Shown here piece by piece: positions 56,230 to 63,354 of a DNA stretch of 64,000 nucleotides; position 1 is the first letter of the stretch, and every line of letters starts with the position of its first letter. The DNA comes from Thioclava sp. JE_KL1. GTDB taxonomy: Bacteria > Pseudomonadota > Alphaproteobacteria > Rhodobacterales > Rhodobacteraceae. The notes under the pieces were generated by a model. That model saw only the letters and a list, made by a program, of their open reading frames with translations. It had not been told where the DNA came from and did not search any database. The DNA is taken from contig NZ_WBJS01000001.1 of the NCBI RefSeq assembly GCF_009296265.1, forward strand, positions 1 to 64,000. Direction: 5' to 3'. Position numbers and translations under genes: made by a program.

Positions 56230-56657
56230 CCAATACCATTCTCTGCGCGATCGACATGAACCGCCCCAAGACCGAGCGCAAAGTGCTCGAATGGGCGGCG
56301 CGGCTGGCCAAGATGGAAGGCGCACAGCTCGACGTGATCACCGTGGTGCCCGATTACGGCTCGGCGGTGGTCGGGGCCTTCTTCTCGGACGATCACACCG
56401 CGAAAGCGAAGGAGCATGCGCGCGAGCTGCTGCATGACTTCGTCGCCGAGGTGGTCGGGCCCGAGGTGAACGCCAAGGTGCGCCACATCGTGGGCGTCGG
56501 CACCGCCTATCACGAGATCCTTTCGCTGGCCGAAAAGGACGGCGCGGACATGATCGTGCTCGGGGCGCACCGCCCCGATCTCAGCGATTACCTGCTCGGG
56601 CCGAACGCCGCGCGGGTCGTGCGGCACTCGAATTGCTGCGTCTTCGTCGTGCGCTGA
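56226..56657 (+). CDS. Universal stress protein domain (TeaD-like)
   Basis: The protein has 143 residues in one Usp domain (TILCAIDMNRPKTERKVLEWAARLA; IVGVGTAYHEILSLAEKDGADMIVLGAHRP). The ATP loop differs from the usual G2xG9xGS: it reads GAHRPDLSDYLLGPNAARV, as in several Usp genes fused to transporter operons. It is translationally coupled (ATGA) to the TRAP permease. TeaD in a TRAP operon limits ectoine uptake according to ATP, so a similar brake on this transporter is a fair guess. Confidence 0.92.
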   Translation: MTNTILCAIDMNRPKTERKVLEWAARLAKMEGAQLDVITVVPDYGSAVVGAFFSDDHTAKAKEHARELLHDFVAEVVGPEVNAKVRHIVGVGTAYHEILSLAEKDGADMIVLGAHRPDLSDYLLGPNAARVVRHSNCCVFVVR

Positions 56658-56682
56658 GCACGCGACCGACGCCAAAAGCTAA

Positions 56683-56714
56683 GGGCGCGCCCGGACGATG
56701 GGCGCGCCCTTTTT
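56683..56714 (+). terminator. Strong terminator after the TRAP operon
   Basis: A perfect ten-base stem (GGGCGCGCCC twice, self-complementary) with a seven-base loop is followed by TTTTT. It may also stop the convergent luxI transcript. Confidence 0.92.
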
Positions 56715-56759
56715 CTATCGGAGCCCGGATCAGGCGGCCCCGGAACAGGCTGCCCTAGA

Positions 56760-57425
56760 TCAGGCGGCAGTATGCAACTGGCGCGGGGCCGACTGAGCTG
56801 CGATCACACAGGCTTCGGCCATTTCGCGACGCCGCTGCGTGGAGTATTCCGCAGGCATCCGCAGCGCCGCGTATTGGCGCCCATCCTCGTCGTTGCGATA
56901 GGTCGGGCCCATCCGGCTCACATCGTAGCCAAGCTGGCGCAGCGCGCGCATCAGGGCGAGCGAGGAGAGGCAGATCAACTCGTCCGCACCGCGTTCCCTG
57001 GCGCGCTCCACCAGCCCGTCGACGATGAGCCGCAGACAGGTCGAGCGTTCCGCCTGCGTGGTGAGCGCGTCGGAAATCACCAGCCGCGTGCATTCCCAGA
57101 CCCTCTCGCTCGCGATTTCGGTCGGCAGGATTTCCGGCGGGATATGCGGCAACTTCCCCAGATGCGCGTCGCGCAGCATGTAGGTATTGCCGCCCCAGAT
57201 CGCCGCGGTCGACATGACCCTTGCCCCGCCCACCACCTGCCCGTCTTTCAGCACGAGCGAGTAATGCGCCAAGGGCGTATCGTATTGGTCCATTTCTACT
57301 TCGTCATTATGCGGCACGTCCCAACCGAGCGTGTCGACGAAGACCTCCTTGCGCAGGCGCAGGAAGTCGTAAAAAGCGGTGCCGAAGCGGTGAAGTTGCG
57401 AAAATTCGAAAGTGCAGTTTTGCAT
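56760..57425 (-). CDS. Acyl-homoserine-lactone synthase (LuxI family)
   Basis: The protein has 221 residues from the ATG at 57425, which has GGAGG five bases upstream. The invariant LuxI residues are present: Arg and Phe in FLRLRKEVFVDTLGW near 24-38, Asp/Asp in EVEMDQYD near 45-52, Arg in GGARVM near 72 and Glu/Arg in ERVWECTRLVIS near 106-117. It makes an AHL signal from SAM and an acyl carrier. It follows a luxR gene on the same strand (74-bp gap) with two lux-box-like palindromes between them. Confidence 0.94.
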   Translation of the reverse strand: MQNCTFEFSQLHRFGTAFYDFLRLRKEVFVDTLGWDVPHNDEVEMDQYDTPLAHYSLVLKDGQVVGGARVMSTAAIWGGNTYMLRDAHLGKLPHIPPEILPTEIASERVWECTRLVISDALTTQAERSTCLRLIVDGLVERARERGADELICLSSLALMRALRQLGYDVSRMGPTYRNDEDGRQYAALRMPAEYSTQRRREMAEACVIAAQSAPRQLHTAA

Positions 57426-57460
57426 TGGAGCCTCCTTCTGGATAGCTCCATCGAAACCAC

Positions 57461-57477
57461 GAATTTGTGAAAAATTC
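57461..57477. promoter_or_regulatory. lux-box-like palindrome upstream of luxI (1)
   Basis: GAATTT-GTGAA-AAATTC has perfect 6-bp arms with a 5-base spacer. It lies 36-52 bases before the luxI ATG, where a LuxR activator site is expected. It could also be part of the core promoter. Confidence 0.45.
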
Positions 57478-57483
57478 ACTCTT

Positions 57484-57500
57484 TTAGGTTGTATAAACCT
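57484..57500. promoter_or_regulatory. lux-box-like palindrome upstream of luxI (2)
   Basis: TAGGTT-GTATA-AACCTA has perfect 6-bp arms with a 5-base spacer and overlaps the luxR stop codon. It starts 23 bases from the first palindrome. The pair suggests two LuxR dimers and autoinduction of luxI. Confidence 0.5.
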
Positions 57501-58101
57501 AGATCAGTCGCCTTGAAGTCGCGATTGCGAGCATTTCAATCGCATTTCGCGCCCCCAGTTTTCGGCTCGCAGAAGACAGCCGCGCTTTCACGCCGCTTTC
57601 GGAAATTGCGAGTTCCGCGGCGATCTGTTTGATCAAGAGCCCGTCGGCGCGGAAGCGGATCGCCTCGATTTCGGCATCCGTGAGCGAGCGTTGCGAGGCG
57701 TCGACATGCAAGGCCTTGAGCATATCGAAAGCTTCATGAAGCTCGGCATCGGTGAAATCGCGATCCGACCGGAACAGGACCGCGTGGCTGCGGCGCCCGG
57801 CATCGCTCGGCGTGTTGTAAGAGATCGTGGCGGCGTAGGTCAGCCCCATCCGTCGAGCCATGCCGACGACGTCTCGGGGATCGTCCTTCAGGTCGACCCA
57901 GCGCACATACCCGACATTGTGGTAGACCCAGTGCATCGAAGGGTCCTGCACGACCAGACCGTGCTGGGTGTACATGTCGACCCAGTCACTGTTCAGACGG
58001 TTGAGTTCGGCTTCGGGAAATGCATATCCAACCCTGAGCGCGAGGTAAAACCCGGCCGGGGCGATTTCATTCAATCGCTTTTCGCAATCCCTCAGTTCCA
58101 T
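57499..58101 (-). CDS. LuxR-family quorum-sensing regulator
   Basis: The protein has 200 residues, slightly short for LuxR. The autoinducer-binding domain keeps the conserved Trp/Tyr/Asp (SDWVDMYTQHGLVVQDPSMHW near 38-58; YVRWVDLKDDP near 65). The GerE-type helix-turn-helix is at about 138-195 (LTDAEIEAIRFRADGLLIKQIAAELAISESGVKARLSSASRKLGARN). It should bind the AHL made by the adjacent LuxI and act on promoters such as luxI. It is divergent from an HTH-less relative. Confidence 0.93.
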   Translation of the reverse strand: MELRDCEKRLNEIAPAGFYLALRVGYAFPEAELNRLNSDWVDMYTQHGLVVQDPSMHWVYHNVGYVRWVDLKDDPRDVVGMARRMGLTYAATISYNTPSDAGRRSHAVLFRSDRDFTDAELHEAFDMLKALHVDASQRSLTDAEIEAIRFRADGLLIKQIAAELAISESGVKARLSSASRKLGARNAIEMLAIATSRRLI

Positions 58102-58200
58102 ATTCTGATGGTCAATTCACTTGCACTCACTGCGGTCGCAGCCTACCGTCGCACGCGTCGCTGCAGCCTTGTACCAACAACCTAAAGACGAATTCCCGTG

Positions 58201-58632
58201 ATGGAAACAGCAAACCGCAAGGAAATCGCCAGCCTGCTAGAGGACCTCGGGCAAACCTGCGACACTGGTTTCGCATTTGCCCTGCATATCCGCTTCACTC
58301 GCCCGAACATCCTTTATCGCACATATCCCGAGCCATGGATCGACGAATATAGCGAAAAGGGCATGATGATGGACGACCCTGTCGTCCTGTGGGGCTTGCA
58401 GCATGTGGGTATCGTGCGGTGGGACGATCTCGATGACCCCAAGGGGGTTCTGAAAGGTGCGAAATCCCACGGACTTTATAATGGCCTGACCTGCGCAGTG
58501 CTGGAGAACGGCTCGCGCTCGATTTCGGGGTTCACACGATCCAGCGCCCCCTTCTCCGAGGACGAAGCGCAAGACCTGCTTGAGAAGACCCGGCGCCTGC
58601 ACAACCTGACGGCGGGCCTGTCGGACCTCTGA
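58201..58632 (+). CDS. LuxR-like autoinducer-binding domain without DNA-binding domain
   Basis: The protein has 143 residues from the ATG at 58201 (GTG 58198 adds one residue). It aligns along its length with the AHL domain of the divergent LuxR: ALHIRFTR, PWIDEYSEKGMMMDDPVVLWGLQHVGIVRWDDLDDPKGV, then HGLYNGL. The Trp, Tyr, Asp and Pro of the ligand pocket are kept. It stops where the helix-turn-helix should start, and the next 150 bases in all three forward frames hold no HTH-like sequence, so it does not look like a fresh nonsense mutation. It may sequester AHL or form inactive heterodimers with LuxR, as TrlR/TraM-like antagonists do. Confidence 0.85.
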   Translation: METANRKEIASLLEDLGQTCDTGFAFALHIRFTRPNILYRTYPEPWIDEYSEKGMMMDDPVVLWGLQHVGIVRWDDLDDPKGVLKGAKSHGLYNGLTCAVLENGSRSISGFTRSSAPFSEDEAQDLLEKTRRLHNLTAGLSDL

Positions 58633-58948
58633 GAAAAGGCGCTTTTTCCCTTCTCTCGGCTCGATTGTCCAAGTCGAATCAAGGGATAGGCGCGAAGACG
58701 AGAAGTCGAACCGGCAGCGCCCCACTCAACCTTAGCGTGCAAACTTCATCTATCGGAAGGTCGATTTTTTTCGGCCTTCCGAATTTCGGTCGAAATGCTT
58801 TGCTTTCGCTTGATCGGCCCGAAAATCGCCCCCTACCCTTTTGAAATATCTGTAATCGGGATCGACAGGCCTGGTCCGGCCCAGAGCGATTAAGTTGACC
58901 TCAAACCGGACTGGGCAGTCGTTGCCGTTCTTCTGTGGGGGGGAGAAC
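58633..58948. other. 316-bp intergenic region upstream of the polysaccharide cassette
   Basis: No gene is supported. It contains an 11-bp imperfect stem (CGGAAGGTCGA at 58754-58764, TCGGCCTTCCG at 58771-58781) with a T-rich six-base loop, which may be a terminator for the HTH-less luxR gene or an RNA element. The promoter for the epimerase gene must lie here; no lux-box as clear as that before luxI was found. Confidence 0.5.
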
Positions 58949-60001
58949 ATGACGCATCTGCCACGTTTCGAGACGCAAGATATCTCTTGGGCGCCGCCGC
59001 GCCGGCATAAGGGGCAGTTGCGCTGTCTCGTTGCCGGAGGGGCTGGTTTTCTGGGATCGCATCTGTGCGACCGGCTGATCGAGGCCGGTCACTCGGTGAT
59101 CTGCATCGACAACCTGCTGACCGGGCGGACAAAGAATATCGCCCATCTCATGGAACATCCCGATTTCACCTTCCTCAGGCATGACGTCATCGCGCCGCTG
59201 CAGATGCATGGCGAGCTCGACCGGATCTACAATCTCGCCTGCGCGGCCTCGCCGCCGAAATATCAGCTCGATCCGCTGCACACGTTCCAGACCTGCGTCG
59301 CGGGGTCGATGAACCTTCTCAGCCTGGCCGAGCGGACCGGCGCACGCATCCTGCAGGCCTCGACCTCCGAGGTCTATGGCGACCCGGACATCTCGCCCCA
59401 GCGCGAAGATTATCGCGGTCGGGTGAACACCACCGGCCCCCGCGCCTGCTACGACGAGGGCAAGCGCGCGGCGGAGACGCTTTTCCACGACCTTCAGGCC
59501 ATTCGCGGCATCGACACCCGCATCGCACGGATTTTCAACACCTACGGGCCCCGTATGGACCCCGAGGATGGGCGCGTGATCTCGAATTTCGTCACGCGGG
59601 CGATCCGTGGCGCGCCGCTCCAACTCTACGGCGGTGGCACGCAGACGCGCTCGCTGTGCTATGTCGATGATCTGATCAGCGGGCTGGTCGCGCTGATGGA
59701 AAGCGAGACGGTCGGCCACGATCCGGTCAATCTGGGCAATCCGGGCGAATATACCGTCGCCGAGCTGGCCCATATCGTGCGCGACATGTGCGAGAGCCAC
59801 GCGCCGCTCGTCGTCTCGGATCTGCCGCTCGACGATCCGATGCAACGCTGCCCCGACATCACCCGCGCCGAGACCCGGCTGGGCTGGCGTCCGGAGATCG
59901 CGCTGCGCAGCGGCCTCGTGCCGACCATCGCCTATTTCCGGGCGGAGATAGCGGGCGTTGAAACCGCAACCGCCCCGATAACCGCAACGGCCGCCGAATG
60001 A
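58949..60001 (+). CDS. NAD-dependent epimerase/decarboxylase, UDP-glucuronate decarboxylase-like
   Basis: The protein has 350 residues from the ATG at 58949 after GGGGGGAG. It is an extended SDR: NAD motif VAGGAGFLGSHLCDRLIE near 29-46, DNLLTGRTKNI near 57, NLACAASPPKYQLDP near 92 (as in UXS), catalytic Ser/Thr in QASTSEVYGDP, and YxxxK as CYDEGKRAAE near 168. RSLCYVDDLISGLVALM and NLGNPGEYTVAELA follow UDP-xylose synthase. It probably supplies UDP-xylose or a related sugar to the glycosyltransferase whose start overlaps its stop. Confidence 0.9.
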   Translation: MTHLPRFETQDISWAPPRRHKGQLRCLVAGGAGFLGSHLCDRLIEAGHSVICIDNLLTGRTKNIAHLMEHPDFTFLRHDVIAPLQMHGELDRIYNLACAASPPKYQLDPLHTFQTCVAGSMNLLSLAERTGARILQASTSEVYGDPDISPQREDYRGRVNTTGPRACYDEGKRAAETLFHDLQAIRGIDTRIARIFNTYGPRMDPEDGRVISNFVTRAIRGAPLQLYGGGTQTRSLCYVDDLISGLVALMESETVGHDPVNLGNPGEYTVAELAHIVRDMCESHAPLVVSDLPLDDPMQRCPDITRAETRLGWRPEIALRSGLVPTIAYFRAEIAGVETATAPITATAAE

Positions 60002-61812
60002 TCCAGCGCCCCGACATACGCGCTGCGATCGAGGCCGGACACCTCGCGCCCATCCTCACACCGAGGCAGGCACTGCGCTATCGGGTGCTGTTTGCGCTGT
60101 GGATGCTCGCGACGGTCTATTTCTGGAGCTGGTGGCTGACACCGTCGCATATCCTTGCGACGGTTCCTTACCTAATACTCACGGGTGTGCTGATCTGGCT
60201 TCTGGCAATGCAGATCTACTTCTTCGTGATCTTCCTGCAGGCGGTCCGCCCCTCCTCGCCCCTTCCGGAGCCGGGTCGGTGGCGCGTCGCGATGATCACG
60301 ACGAAAACTCCGTCCGAACCTTTTTCGGTCGTTCGTCGGACATTGGAGGCGATGCTCGCGCAGGACTATCCGCATGACACTTGGCTCGCCGACGAGGCGC
60401 CCTCGCCCGAGACGCGCGCATGGTGCAAGATCCACGGCGTGAAGATCTCCAGCCGCCACGGCATCGCGGACTACCATCGGCAGGAATGGCCGCGCCGGAC
60501 GCGCTGCAAGGAAGGAAACCTCGCCTATTTCTACGACCATTGGGGCTATCGCGATTATGACATCGTAAGCCAGCTGGACGCCGACCACGTCCCGCAATCG
60601 GGATACCTGCGCGAGATGCTGCGCCCCTTCGCCGATGATGCGGTGGGCTATGTCAGTGCGCCGTCGATCTGTGCGTCCAATGCCAAGGAAAGCTGGGCCG
60701 CGCGCACGCGGCTTTATTTCGAAGCGGCCTTCCACGGAGTTTTTCAAGCGGGCTACACTGCAGTATTCGCGCCGATGTGCATCGGCTCTCATTACGCTGT
60801 GCGCACCTCCGCGCTGAAGGAAGCTGGCGGTCTTGGTCCCGAGCTTGCCGAGGATCACTCGACCACGCTCCTGATGAACGCGGCCGGCTGGCGGGGCGTT
60901 CACGCGATCGACGCGATTGCGATCGGCGACGGCCCGGCGACCGTGACCGATCTCATCACGCAGGAGTTCCAGTGGTCGCGCTCGCTGCTGAGCCTGCTGC
61001 TGCGCTACATGCCGGACTATGTCGGCAAGATGCCGTGGCGGCTGAAGTTCCTCTTCGTGCTCTGCCAAAGCTGGTATGTCTTCTTCGCGCTCTCGATGTC
61101 GATGATGTATGTCGCCCCGATCATCGCCATCAGCTTCGACATGCGCTTTGCCGACGTGACCTATCCCGCCTTTGTCGGACATGTGCTGCCCGCAGGCACG
61201 GTGACGCTGATATTCGCCTTCATGCTGCGGCGCGATCAGTTCTTCCGTCCGCGCGACGCCAAGATTATCGCGTGGGAGAAAGCACTGTTCGTGATGATGC
61301 AATGGCCTTGGGTGCTCTGGGGATGCGTCATGGCCGTCTATGACAGGCTGTCGGGAAAATTCGTCGATTTCCGGATCACGCCGAAAGGCGAAGCCGCCTC
61401 GACGATGCTGCCGGAGCGGATCATCGCCGTTTACGGTGGCCTGGCCCTCGGGGCCTTGCTGCCAGTTCTCTTGATCGACGACGTCATCGAGGCGCGCGGG
61501 TTTTACCTCCTCTCCATGTTCAACGCCGCGTTCTATTTCGTCTTGCTGAGTGTGATCTTCGGCGCGCGCGCGCGCCGCGTTCAGATCGATTGGCGCGGCT
61601 GGCCGCGCGATATGGCGGTTCAGATGGGCACACTGAGCGTCATCGTCTCGCTCAGCTTCGGAGCCCTTTGGCTCCGCGGCGGCGAAAGCGTCTACGCGCT
61701 CATGATCGGGCTGAAATCGGTTCAGCTCGCAAAGGTCGAATACATCGTCTCGGGGGCCGGCATGGGCGCTCCGGGACAAGCGAAGTTCCACGTCAAACCG
61801 AGCTGGAAGTGA
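59998..61812 (+). CDS. Processive family 2 glycosyltransferase (cellulose-synthase-like)
   Basis: The protein has 604 residues and is coupled to the epimerase by ATGA overlap. Two N-terminal helices (about 30-80) precede a GT-A domain with TTKTPSEPFSVVRRTLEAML, DEAPSPETRAW, the DxD motif QLDADHVPQSGYL near 195, AEDHSTTLLMN near 285 and QEFQWSRSLLSLLLRY near 325 (a QxxxW form of the usual QxxRW). Five to six C-terminal helices follow. Members polymerise and export a beta-linked polysaccharide through the inner membrane. No PilZ domain is seen. Confidence 0.9.
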   Translation: MIQRPDIRAAIEAGHLAPILTPRQALRYRVLFALWMLATVYFWSWWLTPSHILATVPYLILTGVLIWLLAMQIYFFVIFLQAVRPSSPLPEPGRWRVAMITTKTPSEPFSVVRRTLEAMLAQDYPHDTWLADEAPSPETRAWCKIHGVKISSRHGIADYHRQEWPRRTRCKEGNLAYFYDHWGYRDYDIVSQLDADHVPQSGYLREMLRPFADDAVGYVSAPSICASNAKESWAARTRLYFEAAFHGVFQAGYTAVFAPMCIGSHYAVRTSALKEAGGLGPELAEDHSTTLLMNAAGWRGVHAIDAIAIGDGPATVTDLITQEFQWSRSLLSLLLRYMPDYVGKMPWRLKFLFVLCQSWYVFFALSMSMMYVAPIIAISFDMRFADVTYPAFVGHVLPAGTVTLIFAFMLRRDQFFRPRDAKIIAWEKALFVMMQWPWVLWGCVMAVYDRLSGKFVDFRITPKGEAASTMLPERIIAVYGGLALGALLPVLLIDDVIEARGFYLLSMFNAAFYFVLLSVIFGARARRVQIDWRGWPRDMAVQMGTLSVIVSLSFGALWLRGGESVYALMIGLKSVQLAKVEYIVSGAGMGAPGQAKFHVKPSWK

Positions 61813-61844
61813 CGGGGTTTCGCACTGAAAAGGAGGAGACTGAC

Positions 61845-62756
61845 ATGGCTAATGATTTGATGACCCGTCGCGAGATGATGGCCGGTGCCGCGGCGTTGGG
61901 ACTGACAGTATCGGCGCGGCCGGCGTTCGCTGCGGATGTCAGCGTGCCGCCCGGCTCCTTGCCGTTCGGGGTCTATGATCCCGATGGTGATTTTGCGGAT
62001 CTTTCAGGCGTGGTGATCGAGCACCTGTTCCTGCCCTGGGAGGACGTTTTCCTTCCCTCGCTGAACGACGCCGACAGCTACGCGCTCGAACGAAACCGCG
62101 CGCTTCTGGTGACACTGGAGCCCTGGACATGGTCGCGCTCGGAGCGCAACACCGCGCAATATCTGCGCCGCGGCATCGAGCGGGGCGAATACGACGCAAA
62201 CATGATCGCGGTAGCCGATGTGCTGGCGACGCTGCAAAGCCCGGTCACGCTACGCTTCGCCCATGAGATGGACGACAAATCCGGCCAGTTCATCTGGTCG
62301 GACTGGAACCCCGACGACTACATCGCGGCCTATCGCCGGATGACCGACGTCGCCCGCGACCGGGCGCCGAAGATCAACCTGATGTGGTCGCCGCTGGGCG
62401 ACGAGAACATGGGCGACTATTACCCGGGTGACGATTACGCCGATATCGTGGGCCTCACGGTCTTCGGGCTGCAGGCTTGGGACCAGGCCAAGTTCGGGCG
62501 CGATCAGACCTTCGACGACATCTTCGCGCCCCGCTACGCGCGGGCTGCAACCTATGGCAAACCGGTGGCAGTGGCCGAGCTCGGCTATGTCGGAAACCAG
62601 TCCTATGTCTCGATGTGGCGCGAGCGCGTCCGTCAGGAATTGCCGGACTATCCGAGCCTCGTCGGTGTCAGCTACTTCAACCAGCGCGAGGTTTACCCGT
62701 GGCCCGAAGGCTTCGGCGCGCCGGATTGGCGAATCAAGAACCAAGTTCTGACCTGA
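61845..62756 (+). CDS. Tat-exported glycoside hydrolase, GH26-like
   Basis: The protein has 303 residues from the ATG at 61845, after AGGAGGAGA. A twin-arginine signal (TRREMMAGAAALGLTVSARPAFA) precedes a TIM-barrel. The acid/base Glu fits the GH26 pattern in LRFAHEMDDKSGQFIWSDW near 140, and the nucleophile Glu in PVAVAELGYVGNQ near 245. It likely cuts or trims the polysaccharide made by the neighbouring synthase, as hydrolases in other synthase operons do. Linkage specificity is unknown. Confidence 0.85.
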   Translation: MANDLMTRREMMAGAAALGLTVSARPAFAADVSVPPGSLPFGVYDPDGDFADLSGVVIEHLFLPWEDVFLPSLNDADSYALERNRALLVTLEPWTWSRSERNTAQYLRRGIERGEYDANMIAVADVLATLQSPVTLRFAHEMDDKSGQFIWSDWNPDDYIAAYRRMTDVARDRAPKINLMWSPLGDENMGDYYPGDDYADIVGLTVFGLQAWDQAKFGRDQTFDDIFAPRYARAATYGKPVAVAELGYVGNQSYVSMWRERVRQELPDYPSLVGVSYFNQREVYPWPEGFGAPDWRIKNQVLT

Positions 62757-62815
62757 GCCACCATAGGTAGTGGCGATTTTTCGCCTACAACACCACTGCT
62801 AGACAAGACATTGAA

Positions 62816-62848
62816 GCTGCGCGGGAATTTCTCTCGCGCAGCCTCTTT
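62816..62848 (+). terminator. Probable terminator of the polysaccharide cassette
   Basis: A perfect eight-base stem (GCTGCGCG/CGCGCAGC) with an 11-base loop is followed by a weak T-run (CTCTTT). A second small hairpin (GGCGA-TTTT-TCGCC) lies at 62772-62785. The remaining gap to 63009 shows no gene. Confidence 0.6.
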
Positions 62849-63009
62849 GCATTTCGCCACAAATCCGCCTGCTTCCCGCCACGTCACCTACCAACTTGAC
62901 CCGTAGGCTGAGATCGACCAATCCTGCTGGCACGAGGACGCAATCGGCCCTCTTCCGCGCAGACGGGAGGGGTCAGACCGCAACGTGAGCAGACAGGATT
63001 ACAGTTCCG

Positions 63010-63300
63010 ATGACGTTTTTATCCGTGAAAGCGGCCCGCCTTGTCGTGGCCGGCCTGATCTTTGCAGCCCCGCTGAGCAGCGCCCATGCGCAACAAGCTG
63101 GCATGCTGGACCTCAAACCAATCCGTGTTTCCGCCAAAAGCACCGCCGGTCAGGGCGGCGCAAAATTTGACTGGCTCGCCGGTCGCACCAGCAAAGCGCA
63201 AGCCACGCCGCGCGTCGTGCAGACCCGGTTCATCGGCAAGGGCAAATGGATTTGCTCGCCCGCCGGTTTCGGCAAGAAAGCAAGCTGCTTCCAGCGCTGA
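63010..63300 (+). CDS. Small exported hypothetical protein
   Basis: The protein has 96 residues with signal peptide MTFLSVKAARLVVAGLIFAAPLSSAHA. The mature part is basic (about 69 residues, many Lys/Arg/Gly) and ends GKGKWICSPAGFGKKASCFQR with two Cys ten residues apart that could form one loop. A basic secreted peptide with a C-terminal Cys pair might bind acidic polysaccharide, but this is only suggested by the neighbouring cassette. No family is recognised. Confidence 0.65.
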   Translation: MTFLSVKAARLVVAGLIFAAPLSSAHAQQAGMLDLKPIRVSAKSTAGQGGAKFDWLAGRTSKAQATPRVVQTRFIGKGKWICSPAGFGKKASCFQR

Positions 63301-63354
63301 ACGCCGCCCCTGCGCTTTAAGTGATGGCCCTGCCGCGACCGGGCCACGTCACGC

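Noticed and set aside
58201-58632. HTH-less LuxR as a frameshifted full-length gene
   Set aside because: The three forward frames for 150 bases after the stop show no helix-turn-helix-like sequence, so no single frameshift restores it.
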